37,767 bases of DNA from a bacterium (GTDB lineage Bacteria; Hydrothermota; Tepidihabitantia; Tepidihabitantales; Tepidihabitantaceae). The stretch is from NCBI GenBank assembly GCA_035505375.1, contig DATJQV010000052.1:1-37767 (forward strand), read 5' to 3'. Below the pieces are notes generated by a model. The model saw nothing but the letters and a program-made list of their open reading frames with translations, was not told where the DNA came from and searched no databases. The stretch's first letter is position 1. Each line of letters begins with the position of its first letter. Shown in pieces: positions 1 to 6,082 of this stretch. Made by a program: the position numbers and the translations under genes.

Positions 1-203
1 GGAGACCAAGTCCGACTACGACAAGGAGAAGCTGCAGGAGCGGCTGGCGAAGCTCGCTGGCGGCGTCGCGGTCATCAACGTCGGCGCTTCCACCGAAGTC
101 GAGATGAAGGCGAAGAAGGCGCTGGTCGAGGACGCGCTGCATGCGACCCGGGCCGCGGTCGAAGAGGGCGTAGTGCCGGGCGGCGGCATAGCGCTGACGA
201 TCA
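1..203 (+). pseudogene. groEL: GroEL chaperonin fragment, broken at its 3' end
   Basis: The frame beginning at base 2 reads like the chaperonin core: [18 protein letters not shown], then [16 protein letters not shown], then [15 protein letters not shown] and VPGGGIAL. This corresponds to roughly residues 355-418 of a ~545-residue GroEL. The 5' part lies outside the window. After GGGIAL the similarity stops abruptly; the last ~125 residues (the rest of the equatorial domain, with the conserved D-containing ATP-site segment and the C-terminal tail) are absent, although the frame stays open to 661 with unrelated sequence. A chaperonin subunit lacking this part could not complete its equatorial domain, so this copy is read as a truncated pseudogene, or as one side of an assembly or rearrangement junction near base 203. 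An intact groEL presumably lies elsewhere. Confidence 0.8.
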
Positions 204-511
204 AGCTGCGTCGGTCGAACCTCGTCGGCATCACGGGCACGAACGGCAAGTCGGCAACGCCATCGTGGGGGCAGGCCGCTTCGCGTCGCGCGACGAGTTG
301 GACCGGCAGGGCCGCATGCTGCTGCCAGAATAGCGTCTCGACAGCCCAGTTCGAGCCGGGTTCGTCGTTCAAGGATGGTGTTCCTCTTCATCGGCTTCTT
401 CCCCAAGGTCGAGCCCAAGTGCATCAGAAGCACACCGGCACAACGCAGAACTCCATGTATTGGGGTATGCGGAGTTGCTCCGAATGGCGCCACTTCACCA
501 CCACTTCGAAC
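204..511 (+). other. Patchwork of short conserved-motif fragments (Mur ligase, MraZ, PBP/FtsI, MraY)
   Basis: Directly after the groEL break, short stretches in changing frames match signature motifs of dcw-cluster genes. Frame 2 at ~218-256 reads [14 protein letters not shown], the Mur-ligase ATP loop. Frame 1 at ~283-330 reads [17 protein letters not shown], like the second half-motif of MraZ, and then meets a stop at 331. Frame 2 at ~341-373 reads [11 protein letters not shown], like the transpeptidase SxxK region of FtsI/PBPs. Frame 3 at 375-413 reads [13 protein letters not shown], weakly like the thioredoxin-reductase GVF.FIG..P motif. Frame 1 at ~466-510 reads [15 protein letters not shown], the MraY signature. 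Each piece is only 35-50 bp. None can be a functional gene. 512-657 shows nothing recognisable. Real decayed DNA or a misassembly are both possible. Confidence 0.55.
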
Positions 512-657
512 CGGTCGGACGGGGCGTGTCTGGTGTGTACGTTCCACCCACACAGGGTCGGAACCAAGGTCGATCTCAAGCGGTCGGCTTTCTGCAATAG
601 CAGAGCGTCGCTCTCTGACGGTAGCTCGAATCCGGCGATGCGCTGGAAGGAGGCCGC

Positions 658-933
658 ATGAAGAGGTGCACCAGGTCACGCGAGCATGTGCCGAGTGATT
701 CCGAACTCGACGCGATGGACAAATTCATTCGCCTTGTCCGGGCGGGCAAGCGCCCTTCCACGGCTTCCTTCCTGAGTCGCTACCCTGAGTTTGCCGATAC
801 CCTCAGACCCGTGCTGGAGGGTATGACAGCCCTGCACACCGAGTACCGTCGGTTTCAGAAGCAGCTTCCGGGCGCGGACGTGGCGGCCGTCTTCGGCGTG
901 CCGGGTCCCCGGGCGTCGGGCCGGAGCCGGTGA
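658..933 (+). CDS. Small soluble protein of unknown function upstream of a sigma factor
   Basis: 91 residues. The start is set by a strong Shine-Dalgarno (aaggagg, 4 nt before ATG), the same arrangement as before the alpha-oxoamine synthase gene at 33114. There is no signal peptide or membrane segment. The segment [20 protein letters not shown] followed by [16 protein letters not shown] resembles the short helical stretch (yl.ryPelad.Lr..le) seen at the N-terminus of some planctomycete-type Ser/Thr kinases and sigma-associated proteins; that likeness is by eye only. The C-terminus is basic and low in complexity. It lies 126 bp before a sigma-70-like gene on the same strand, so a regulatory partnership is plausible but not shown. 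No enzyme motif is visible. Confidence 0.6.
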   Translation: MKRCTRSREHVPSDSELDAMDKFIRLVRAGKRPSTASFLSRYPEFADTLRPVLEGMTALHTEYRRFQKQLPGADVAAVFGVPGPRASGRSR

Positions 934-1059
934 GGGCATACTCAACATGAACTGAGCCACTGTCCCCCCCTCGGTCTCCAGCGTATTACTCGTGGGGCCT
1001 GCGGAGTGCAACGCGGTGATGCCGGCCGTTGCTCTGCCGTGGCACCCGAAAGGACACGG

Positions 1060-1809
1060 ATGAACACCGATGGTGAGGGTAAGCAGAGATCGGTCATGAG
1101 CGCCATTCAGTGCGTGCAGAGCGGCGAAGTGAACGCCTACAGCGTGATCTTTGAGATCTGCGACGATTCGCTTCGCTCGTTCATCAGTATGAGCTGCTGG
1201 CAGTTGGGCGGGGATTTCGTCTCCGAGGTCGCCATCCGCACGCACGAGTACGCCCTCAAACATCTGGCCGAGTACGACTCAGACAAAGGCGCATCGTTTC
1301 AGACATGGCTGAACTGGCAGTCGCTCAATGTCGCGGCCCAGGTGATGGCAGAACGGTGCGGGCATCGGTTCGTCCAGCGCGACGAGGGGAAACATGATGC
1401 GTACTTGCCGTCCGCTGCCGGGCCGGAGGCGGCCCAGGACGTGAAGGAGCGCGACCAGGCTTTGCGGCAGGAATTGAAGGCGCTGCCTGAGGATGAGCGG
1501 TTGACCATCGCCCATCACGACCTCGCGGGCCGCACGTTCGCCGAGACCGCCCAAGCAACCGGACTGACCGTGAGACAAGTCCGGTACAAGAGAGAACGGG
1601 CCCTGGCGGTGATGAAGCGGCGATTGCAGGAACGCGGCTTTCGACCGGTGGAGGTCGATTCCACGCCGGCTCCGATATTCTACGGCTGGGACCACACCGA
1701 GCCGGATGATGAATACACGACGTCAGTAACCGCAATCCTGCCCGATGGACCGGATACGCTGGTCGGCGCTGCGGCCCACGACTTGCCTGAGGACGAAGTA
1801 GAGAAGTAG
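1060..1809 (+). CDS. Divergent sigma-70-family RNA polymerase sigma factor
   Basis: 249 residues if started at ATG 1060, which follows an aaagga box by 7 nt; a GTG at 1006 in the same frame lacks a good ribosome-binding site. Residues ~35-100 have the helical character of sigma region 2, including the stretch KGASFQTWLNWQSLNVAAQV, comparable to the ..F.tWl..i..n.. motif of ECF factors. Residues ~140-200 look like region 4: LKALPEDERLTIAHHDLAG, then FAETAQATGLTVRQVRYKR, a helix-turn-helix, then a basic helix. An acidic ~45-residue tail (ending HDLPEDEVEK) is additional to usual ECF architecture. It should direct RNA polymerase to a small regulon; the preceding gene at 658 may be its partner. 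A strong terminator follows directly. Sigma-family membership is fairly safe; the subgroup is unknown. Confidence 0.75.
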   Translation: MNTDGEGKQRSVMSAIQCVQSGEVNAYSVIFEICDDSLRSFISMSCWQLGGDFVSEVAIRTHEYALKHLAEYDSDKGASFQTWLNWQSLNVAAQVMAERCGHRFVQRDEGKHDAYLPSAAGPEAAQDVKERDQALRQELKALPEDERLTIAHHDLAGRTFAETAQATGLTVRQVRYKRERALAVMKRRLQERGFRPVEVDSTPAPIFYGWDHTEPDDEYTTSVTAILPDGPDTLVGAAAHDLPEDEVEK

Positions 1810-1825
1810 GCCTCCCCGACACAAC

Positions 1826-1862
1826 GCAGGCCGCCGGGTTTCCGGCGGCCTGCATCTGTTTT
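1826..1862 (+). terminator. Rho-independent-type terminator after the sigma gene
   Basis: A perfect 12-bp GC-rich stem (1826-1837 pairs with 1842-1853) with a 4-nt gttt loop, followed by atctgtttt. It starts 17 nt after the sigma-gene stop codon. Confidence 0.85.
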
Positions 1863-1914
1863 GGCAAATCGAGCTTTGAGAACTACATAACTATACGAAG
1901 GGGCAGAGAGGACC

Positions 1915-1954
1915 AGAGGTCCAGTGGTCTAGTGATCAATGGATCGAGTGGTCC
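1915..1954. repeat. 8-bp-period degenerate tandem repeat
   Basis: Five consecutive octamers in phase: agaggtcc, agtggtct, agtgatca, atggatcg, agtggtcc. It lies in the leader region before the small gene at 2017 and belongs to the set of 7/8-bp-period arrays found through the window. Confidence 0.75.
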
Positions 1955-2016
1955 GAAGCCCCGAGTCCGAACAAGCTCAAGCCGTGCGGCAAGTCCGCAC
2001 AGAAAGGCAGGGTCCC

Positions 2017-2388
2017 ATGATGGATCCAGCAAAGAGAATCGCGAACTGGAACGCGAAGTACAACACCGAGCGTATCAAGGGGACACTCGATGACAAGCGG
2101 CCAGGCATGCTGGCCAGCGTCACCGCGGTGTTCCCGATGATCACGGCCATGGAGCTGCAGGTCAAGCAGGTCTGCGATGGAGCCGGAGTGCCGACCATCC
2201 AGTACCCGTTCTACCTCAACTTCGGCCGGGAGATCTGGGCGCTTTCCCGCAAGGAAGTGTCCGGTCAGTCGCTCGCGCTCGAGGTCGCGATTCTGATCAC
2301 GAAGTGGACCGCACGCGGCCTGACCCAGGCCGTGCTGCAGGCCATCCGCACCGACGTCTTCAACGTCAGCGCGCCCATCGCGCCGTAA
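2017..2388 (+). CDS. Conserved-looking hypothetical protein, 123 aa
   Basis: The start chosen is ATG 2017 (Met-Met), preceded by agaaaggcaggg; a longer reading from 1939 would run through an octamer repeat array and is less likely. No family is recognised. The protein is soluble, with no signal peptide, and mainly helical in appearance: an N-terminal basic segment (DPAKRIANWNAKYNTERIKG), then alternating hydrophobic stretches around FPMITAMELQVKQVCDGAG and a C-terminal helix LTQAVLQAIRTDVFNV. Codon use and GC content look like the neighbours, which supports a real gene. It stands alone between a terminator and a hairpin repeat, so context gives no functional hint. Confidence 0.6.
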   Translation: MMDPAKRIANWNAKYNTERIKGTLDDKRPGMLASVTAVFPMITAMELQVKQVCDGAGVPTIQYPFYLNFGREIWALSRKEVSGQSLALEVAILITKWTARGLTQAVLQAIRTDVFNVSAPIAP

Positions 2389-2390
2389 CG

Positions 2391-2456
2391 GGAAAAATGG
2401 GGATTGTACCGCGCCAAGTCCGACGTCGGCGCTCTGAGGGACTGTCCCCATTTTTC
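2391..2456. repeat. 66-bp hairpin repeat, copy A
   Basis: Outer inverted repeat aaaaatgggga / tccccattttt, and inner stem gcgcc / ggcgc around a 12-nt centre. It is about 85% identical, by eye, to a copy at 18205-18270. It begins 3 bp after the stop of the 2017 gene, so it may act as its transcript end. A minimal form of the same outer stem sits at 37249-37271 inside a coding sequence. Confidence 0.8.
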
Positions 2457-2475
2457 ACGACGGTTGGGAAGGAGA

Positions 2476-2509
2476 GGCGGGCGGGGCTGGGCAACCGACT
2501 CCGCCCGCC
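2476..2509. other. GC-rich stem-loop in the leader of the 2642 gene
   Basis: ggcgggcgg (2476-2484) pairs perfectly with ccgcccgcc (2501-2509) across a 16-nt loop. There is no T-tract, so it is not a standard terminator; it could be a leader structure for the small gene at 2642 or simply spacer. Confidence 0.35.
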
Positions 2510-2513
2510 GATT

Positions 2514-2622
2514 GACGAAGAACGAGAAACGAAGAACGATGTACGAAGCGGAAGGAGGTGGCTTCTGAGGACCAGACGAAGGCAGAAGTCAGAAGCTAGA
2601 TGTCAGAAGCTAGAAGTTGGGA
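2514..2622. repeat. Two 7-bp-period degenerate tandem arrays
   Basis: The first array (2514-2548) reads gacgaag, aacgaga, aacgaag, aacgatg, tacgaag. The second (2574-2622) reads agacgaa, ggcagaa, gtcagaa, gctagat, gtcagaa, gctagaa, gttggga. Both are strictly in a 7-bp register and lie in the untranslated region ahead of the gene at 2642. Confidence 0.8.
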
Positions 2623-2641
2623 AGGGAAGGAGGTGATATAC

Positions 2642-2866
2642 ATGCTGTTCATAGTACAGGCGTTCGTATTCCTGCTGCAGACGGCGCTAGGGGCTTCGGG
2701 GGTTAACCTGACGCTCACGGCTGCTGGGTCTGCACCTTCGGGTGCGACGTTGCTGGGTACCACGGCAGTCGTGCAGACCGGGGTGGCCGTTTTGACCATC
2801 TCGCGCGGCACCGGGCCATCGAAGCACACGTACTGGACCGGCTACTGGTCGGCTGCCGTAAGCTAA
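2642..2866 (+). CDS. Small hydrophobic peptide with an exceptionally strong ribosome-binding site
   Basis: 74 residues from ATG 2642. The sequence aaggaggtgat, 5 nt before the start codon, matches the full anti-Shine-Dalgarno complement, which implies high expression. Residues 1-17 (MLFIVQAFVFLLQTALG) form a hydrophobic segment that could be a signal peptide or membrane anchor. The remainder is small-residue and Thr rich (NLTLTAAGSAPSGATLLG) and ends in an aromatic motif HTYWTGYWSAAVS. No family is recognised. It is a single-gene unit closed by a hairpin at 2885-2914. Structural surface peptide, toxin-like peptide or signal are all possible; none is supported over the others. Confidence 0.6.
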   Translation: MLFIVQAFVFLLQTALGASGVNLTLTAAGSAPSGATLLGTTAVVQTGVAVLTISRGTGPSKHTYWTGYWSAAVS

Positions 2867-2884
2867 TCAGGGCTGGTGAAGGAG

Positions 2885-2914
2885 GAAGGGCCGCGCCATC
2901 CGGCGCGGCCTTCC
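2885..2914 (+). terminator. Probable terminator after the small peptide gene
   Basis: ggccgcgcc (2889-2897) pairs with ggcgcggcc (2902-2910) around atcc. The stem extends by ggaa/ttcc with one bulged G. It is followed by a weak T-containing stretch (ctggtttcc). Confidence 0.65.
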
Positions 2915-3013
2915 GCTGGTTTCCGCGCATGGCCGGCATCTAACCGGTTGACTACTATGCCGACGATTCCGAACACCGACTTCCAGCTCGCGCACTAGTC
3001 CGGCCGCCCTTGT

Positions 3014-3042
3014 TTGCGTGAGGCTGGATTGACGGATACTCT
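3014..3042 (+). promoter_or_regulatory. Possible promoter of the ECF sigma gene (leaderless)
   Basis: TTGCGT (3014-3019), a 17-bp spacer, then TACTCT (3037-3042), which lies 6 nt before the GTG start at 3049. If used, the mRNA would begin at or next to the start codon, which fits the lack of a good Shine-Dalgarno there. Weak on sequence alone. Confidence 0.3.
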
Positions 3043-3048
3043 TAAGGC

Positions 3049-3624
3049 GTGACCAGTCCTGACTCTCTCTCGGACCGCGACGCGGCGCTTGTCGCCCAAG
3101 TCGCGCGCGGGGATGAAGCCGCGTTCGAGGAGCTGGTCGGAAGGCATCAGCATTCCGTGTTCAACACCATCCACCGTTATGTCGGTGACCGCAGCGCGGC
3201 CGACGACATTGCCCAGGAAGTCTTCGTCATCGTCTGGAACAAGGCGGGCACGTTCAAGGGCAAGTCGTCGTTCGCAACGTGGCTGTATCGGATCGTCGTG
3301 AACCAGTGCTTGCAGTTCCGCCGCCGCCGACAGCGAAGGCCCGCGGCAGTCTCGATTGACGCCATGGACGCGGAAAGCCCGCCAGACGCGCTGCAGGTCG
3401 GAGACGGCCGCGAGCAGGCGGAGAGAACCGCCGCAGTAAGGCGGGCGCTGGCCGAGTTGCCTGACCGGCAGCGGATCGCCCTCGTGCTATCACACTATGA
3501 GGGACACACCTACACTGAAATTGCGGAGATGATGGGTACGTCGGTGCCGTCGGTCGAGTCGCTCATATTCAGGGCCAAGGACGAACTGCGGCGCAAGCTC
3601 ATTGGCCTTCGGAGCAGACCATGA
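3049..3624 (+). CDS. ECF-type RNA polymerase sigma factor (RpoE-like)
   Basis: 191 residues, GTG start. Region 2 is clear at ~18-88: FEELVGRHQHSVFNTIHRYV, then AADDIAQEVFVIVWNKAGTF, then SSFATWLYRIVVNQCLQFRR. Region 4 follows a variable linker at ~130-185: LAELPDRQRIALVLSHYEG, then YTEIAEMMGTSVPSVESLIF and RAKDELRRKL. The length is typical of ECF factors. It is followed by a zinc-finger anti-sigma gene and a Spy/CpxP-like gene, so it is very probably held inactive by the anti-sigma protein and released on an envelope or metal stress. A 7-bp repeat array separates its stop from the anti-sigma gene. Family assignment is secure; the stimulus is inferred from the neighbours only. Confidence 0.93.
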   Translation: MTSPDSLSDRDAALVAQVARGDEAAFEELVGRHQHSVFNTIHRYVGDRSAADDIAQEVFVIVWNKAGTFKGKSSFATWLYRIVVNQCLQFRRRRQRRPAAVSIDAMDAESPPDALQVGDGREQAERTAAVRRALAELPDRQRIALVLSHYEGHTYTEIAEMMGTSVPSVESLIFRAKDELRRKLIGLRSRP

Positions 3625-3664
3625 AGCAAAGTCCGAACGCCGAAGTGCGAATGTCGAAGTACAG
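3623..3664. repeat. 7-bp-period tandem array between sigma and anti-sigma genes
   Basis: Six heptamers in phase, starting at the sigma-gene stop: gaagcaa, agtccga, acgccga, agtgcga, atgtcga, agtacag. Confidence 0.75.
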
Positions 3665-3727
3665 GCAGCAGATGATACTCGCGCGCGCAAGTATTCGCAT
3701 GTCACTGGCATCTAACAAGGCAGGTAG

Positions 3728-4189
3728 ATGATGAACTGTTCAGATGTCCGCAAGAAACTGGCCGCCTTCAGCGATGGCGGCCTAGACCCGGCGGCCAAAG
3801 AGCTGGTTTCCCGGCACTTGGATTCGTGTCCCGGCTGCCGGGAGGAACTCGTCCAGTTGCAGCAGCTCGATTCCGAGCTCGACCGGTTCGCCGCAGTCGA
3901 GCCCGAACCGTATTTCTCGACGCGGGTCAGGCAACGGATTGCCGCCCGGCAGGCACATCGACGGTCGCCGTGGTTTGGCCGCGTGCTGGTACCAACCGGA
4001 GCCGTCGGAGCGATCTTGTTTGCTGCCTTGGTGGGAACCAGCCTGGGCAAGACCGTGTATGGTTGGAGAACATCGGCGCGGACGACAACGCAAGTCGCCG
4101 GAACCAGCCTTTCCGTGCTCGATGTGCCGGAGAGCGGGTCCCTCGCTCAGTTCAGCGAGCGGCTTTTCCCGGGAGGTGGAAATGAATAG
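3728..4189 (+). CDS. Zinc-finger (zf-HC2) membrane anti-sigma factor
   Basis: 153 residues. The N-terminal zinc-binding anti-sigma domain shows the H-x3-C-x2-C signature in RHLDSCPGCREEL, plus an early Cys (MMNCSD). A single membrane segment follows at ~90-112 (VLVPTGAVGAILFAALVGTS), then a ~40-residue outer tail. By family knowledge the N-terminal domain masks its cognate ECF factor (gene at 3049) at the inner membrane face until a signal disrupts the complex. An aaggcagg box precedes the start; ATG 3731 is an alternative. Its end overlaps the next gene by 8 bp, which implies translational coupling and a shared role with the Spy-like protein. Confidence 0.9.
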   Translation: MMNCSDVRKKLAAFSDGGLDPAAKELVSRHLDSCPGCREELVQLQQLDSELDRFAAVEPEPYFSTRVRQRIAARQAHRRSPWFGRVLVPTGAVGAILFAALVGTSLGKTVYGWRTSARTTTQVAGTSLSVLDVPESGSLAQFSERLFPGGGNE

Positions 4190-4799
4190 GAAGTTGCTCG
4201 TCGTCGGCCTCGTGGTCTCGGTGTTGATAAACCTCGTGGCGATTTTCACGTTCGGTTCCTTCTGGCGTGAGGAATCACGCCGCAGGCATGGTCCGCCGCC
4301 CGCGCCCGCAGCCGGCAATCCGCAGCAATCGTTGGGCGCACTGAAAGAAAGATTCCAGCTCACCGACGCGCAGATGGACACGATGCGCGCCCTCTTTGAG
4401 TTCCGACGTACGACCCAGCGGCCGGTGCGCGACCGGCTGGAGGCACAGCAGGCAGAGATACTCAGGCTCCTGCAGGAACCGGAACTCAACCAGGCCCGCG
4501 TGGACTCGCTGCTGCAGGGCGTCATTGCCGCCCAGGATTCGCTCGAAGCCGGGGCGCTGGGAGTGATGTTGCGCATGAGGAACGCCCTGACACCTGAGCA
4601 GCGTCTCCGTCTGCCGGAGTTGTTCCGCGACCTGCAGCAGGCCGGGCAGCAGCCGCAGAGCGGCTCTCGTCCCGGTCCGGATAAGGAACCGGGCAAAGGT
4701 CCTCGCCCCGGGCCAGGGGGAGAACCTCGGCCCGGCCAAATGCCTTCAGAAGGACCGGGCCCCGGCCAGCCGCCGCCCGCAGGCCCTGGTCACAAGTAG
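4182..4799 (+). CDS. Spy/CpxP-like (LTxxQ) periplasmic stress protein with proline-rich tail
   Basis: 205 residues; the ATG overlaps the anti-sigma stop and follows gggaggtgg. An N-terminal membrane anchor (LLVVGLVVSVLINLVAIFTF) is followed by a helical domain at ~45-150. It carries FQLTDAQMDTMRALFEFRR and a second half ALTPEQRLRLPELF, matching the LTxxQ heavy-metal-sensor/Spy fold in which paired helices cradle unfolded proteins or bind metal. The last ~50 residues are a Pro-Gly repeat (GPRPGPGGEPRPGQ) not normal for the family; it could span the cell wall or interact with envelope polymers. Together with the ECF sigma and anti-sigma this looks like a self-contained envelope-stress module, where the Spy-like protein probably tunes the anti-sigma. 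Confidence 0.78.
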   Translation: MNRKLLVVGLVVSVLINLVAIFTFGSFWREESRRRHGPPPAPAAGNPQQSLGALKERFQLTDAQMDTMRALFEFRRTTQRPVRDRLEAQQAEILRLLQEPELNQARVDSLLQGVIAAQDSLEAGALGVMLRMRNALTPEQRLRLPELFRDLQQAGQQPQSGSRPGPDKEPGKGPRPGPGGEPRPGQMPSEGPGPGQPPPAGPGHK

Positions 4800-4811
4800 A
4801 ACGACATCGCA

Positions 4812-5903
4812 TTGAGCCGGCACGTCGCTGCTCGAATCGCCGCGATACTGGCTCTTGCGCTCGTCCTGTCGGCCAATGGGCTTGACTATCCGGTCGTGGA
4901 TACCCACCAGGATAGCTGCTACGACACACTCCACGTTATCCCACCGCCCGCGCCGGGCCAGCCGTTCTTCGGCCAAGACGCCCAGTTCAACGGCAATCAG
5001 CCGTCGTACCGGAAGAACGGCGACGGCACGGTGACGGACCTGAACACAGGCCTGATGTGGGTGCAGGAGCGCGGCGTTATGACGTCGGCGGACAGCGCCA
5101 TATCGGGCGCGGCCGACTGCCGGATCGGAGGCTATTCGGACTGGCGGCTGCCGAACGCCAAGGAGCTGCAGTCCGTCGTGGACTACACGCGCGCGCCTGC
5201 GGCCATCAACTCGTCCCAGCGCGGGCCGGCAATCGACACGTCGGTCTTCGCAATCACCGCCATAACCAACGAGCGCGGGGACACTGACTACCCGTGGTTT
5301 TGGACCGGCACGACCCATCTCGACGGGCCGCTTGGCTCACAGTACACGCCGGCGGTCTACGTCACGTTCGGCCGGGCCTCGGGCTGGATGATGCTCCCCG
5401 GCAACTCGTACTATTCGTTCCTCGACGTGCACGGTGCCGGGGCGCAGCGGTCCGACCCCAAGCGCGGCAGCCCGAAAGACTTCTACCTCGGCCTCGACTC
5501 GCTGGGCGATTCGGTATTCGGCCGGGGTCCGCAGGGCGACTGCATCCACATCGAGAACTACGTCCGGCTGGTCCGCAACGCCGGCGCCGGCATAGAACAA
5601 GGGCACAGCGCGCTGCCTGGCCGCGACCGCCCGACATTTACCGCATGCCCCAACCCGTTCCGCACCCAGACAGCTATCAGCCTACAGCTAACGGCTAACA
5701 GCCCGGCGCGGATAGCGGTGTGCGATGCGTCCGGCCGCATCATCCGCTCGTTCGCTATTCGCAAATCGCCATTCGCCAATCGTTATTCAGTAACCTGGGA
5801 CGGTGCCGACGGCAGCGGCAGTCGCGTCAGCCCGGGCGTCTGCTTCTTCAGGCTCGACTGCGCTGGGACCGCTGCTGAAGCCAAGCTGCTCAAGCTGGAC
5901 TAG
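4812..5903 (+). CDS. Exported DUF1566 (Lcl-type) domain protein with FlgD-like C-terminal domain
   Basis: 363 residues from a TTG start 12 bp after the previous stop; no ATG or GTG is available in a sensible position, so the start is uncertain. A signal peptide is present (ARIAAILALALVLSANG). Residues ~65-260 match the DUF1566/Lcl C-terminal domain: RKNGDGTVTDLNTGLMWVQ, then GGYSDWRLPNAKELQSVVDY, and the closing ENYVRLVRN. The family is extracellular and of unknown biochemical role. From ~275 there is a Por/FlgD-like sorting-type domain (CPNPFRTQ, VCDASGRIIRS, WDGADGSG, GVCFFRLDC). Two 35-bp heptamer arrays lie inside this domain and encode parts of its strands. It is probably secreted to the cell surface together with the next five genes. 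Confidence 0.78.
   Translation: MSRHVAARIAAILALALVLSANGLDYPVVDTHQDSCYDTLHVIPPPAPGQPFFGQDAQFNGNQPSYRKNGDGTVTDLNTGLMWVQERGVMTSADSAISGAADCRIGGYSDWRLPNAKELQSVVDYTRAPAAINSSQRGPAIDTSVFAITAITNERGDTDYPWFWTGTTHLDGPLGSQYTPAVYVTFGRASGWMMLPGNSYYSFLDVHGAGAQRSDPKRGSPKDFYLGLDSLGDSVFGRGPQGDCIHIENYVRLVRNAGAGIEQGHSALPGRDRPTFTACPNPFRTQTAISLQLTANSPARIAVCDASGRIIRSFAIRKSPFANRYSVTWDGADGSGSRVSPGVCFFRLDCAGTAAEAKLLKLD
5672..5788. repeat. Two heptamer arrays inside the DUF1566 gene's C-terminal domain
   Basis: 5672-5706 reads agctatc, agcctac, agctaac, ggctaac, agcccgg and encodes the strand around SLQLTANSPA. 5754-5788 reads gctattc, gcaaatc, gccattc, gccaatc, gttattc and encodes the segment around AIRKSPFANRYS. Both stay in frame. 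Confidence 0.85.
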
Positions 5904-6082
5904 CGGTCAGCAACGACAAACGGTGTGACAAAGGGCGGGGACTGAATCGCGATCGTTCTTCATGGGTCAGCGCCGGTCCCGCACTCAACCCAGGAAAGCA
6001 TCATGCGTTTGATGCACTGCGACTCCTTGTGGCAGCCGGAGCACCGCAAGTTTGACGGCTACCGGAGCATCTAAATAGCGGT

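Noticed and set aside
512-657. More conserved-motif pieces after the MraY fragment
   Set aside because: Frames such as [12 protein letters not shown] and [14 protein letters not shown] were considered, but I could not match them to a family with confidence.
104-661. groEL-fused frame as one functional 185+ residue protein
   Set aside because: After GGGIAL the sequence changes to unrelated motif scraps with frame changes; no coherent domain.
1939-2016. Longer start for the 123-aa hypothetical protein
   Set aside because: The extra codons lie partly in an octamer array and have no ribosome site; ATG 2017 is better placed.
2304-2636. Frame running through the hairpin repeat and heptamer arrays
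   Set aside because: It overlaps a better gene, passes through non-coding repeats and resembles no protein.
6003-6074. 23-codon frame before the SUMF1 gene
   Set aside because: An aggaaag box precedes it, but it is too short to judge and has no recognisable content; it may be spacer.
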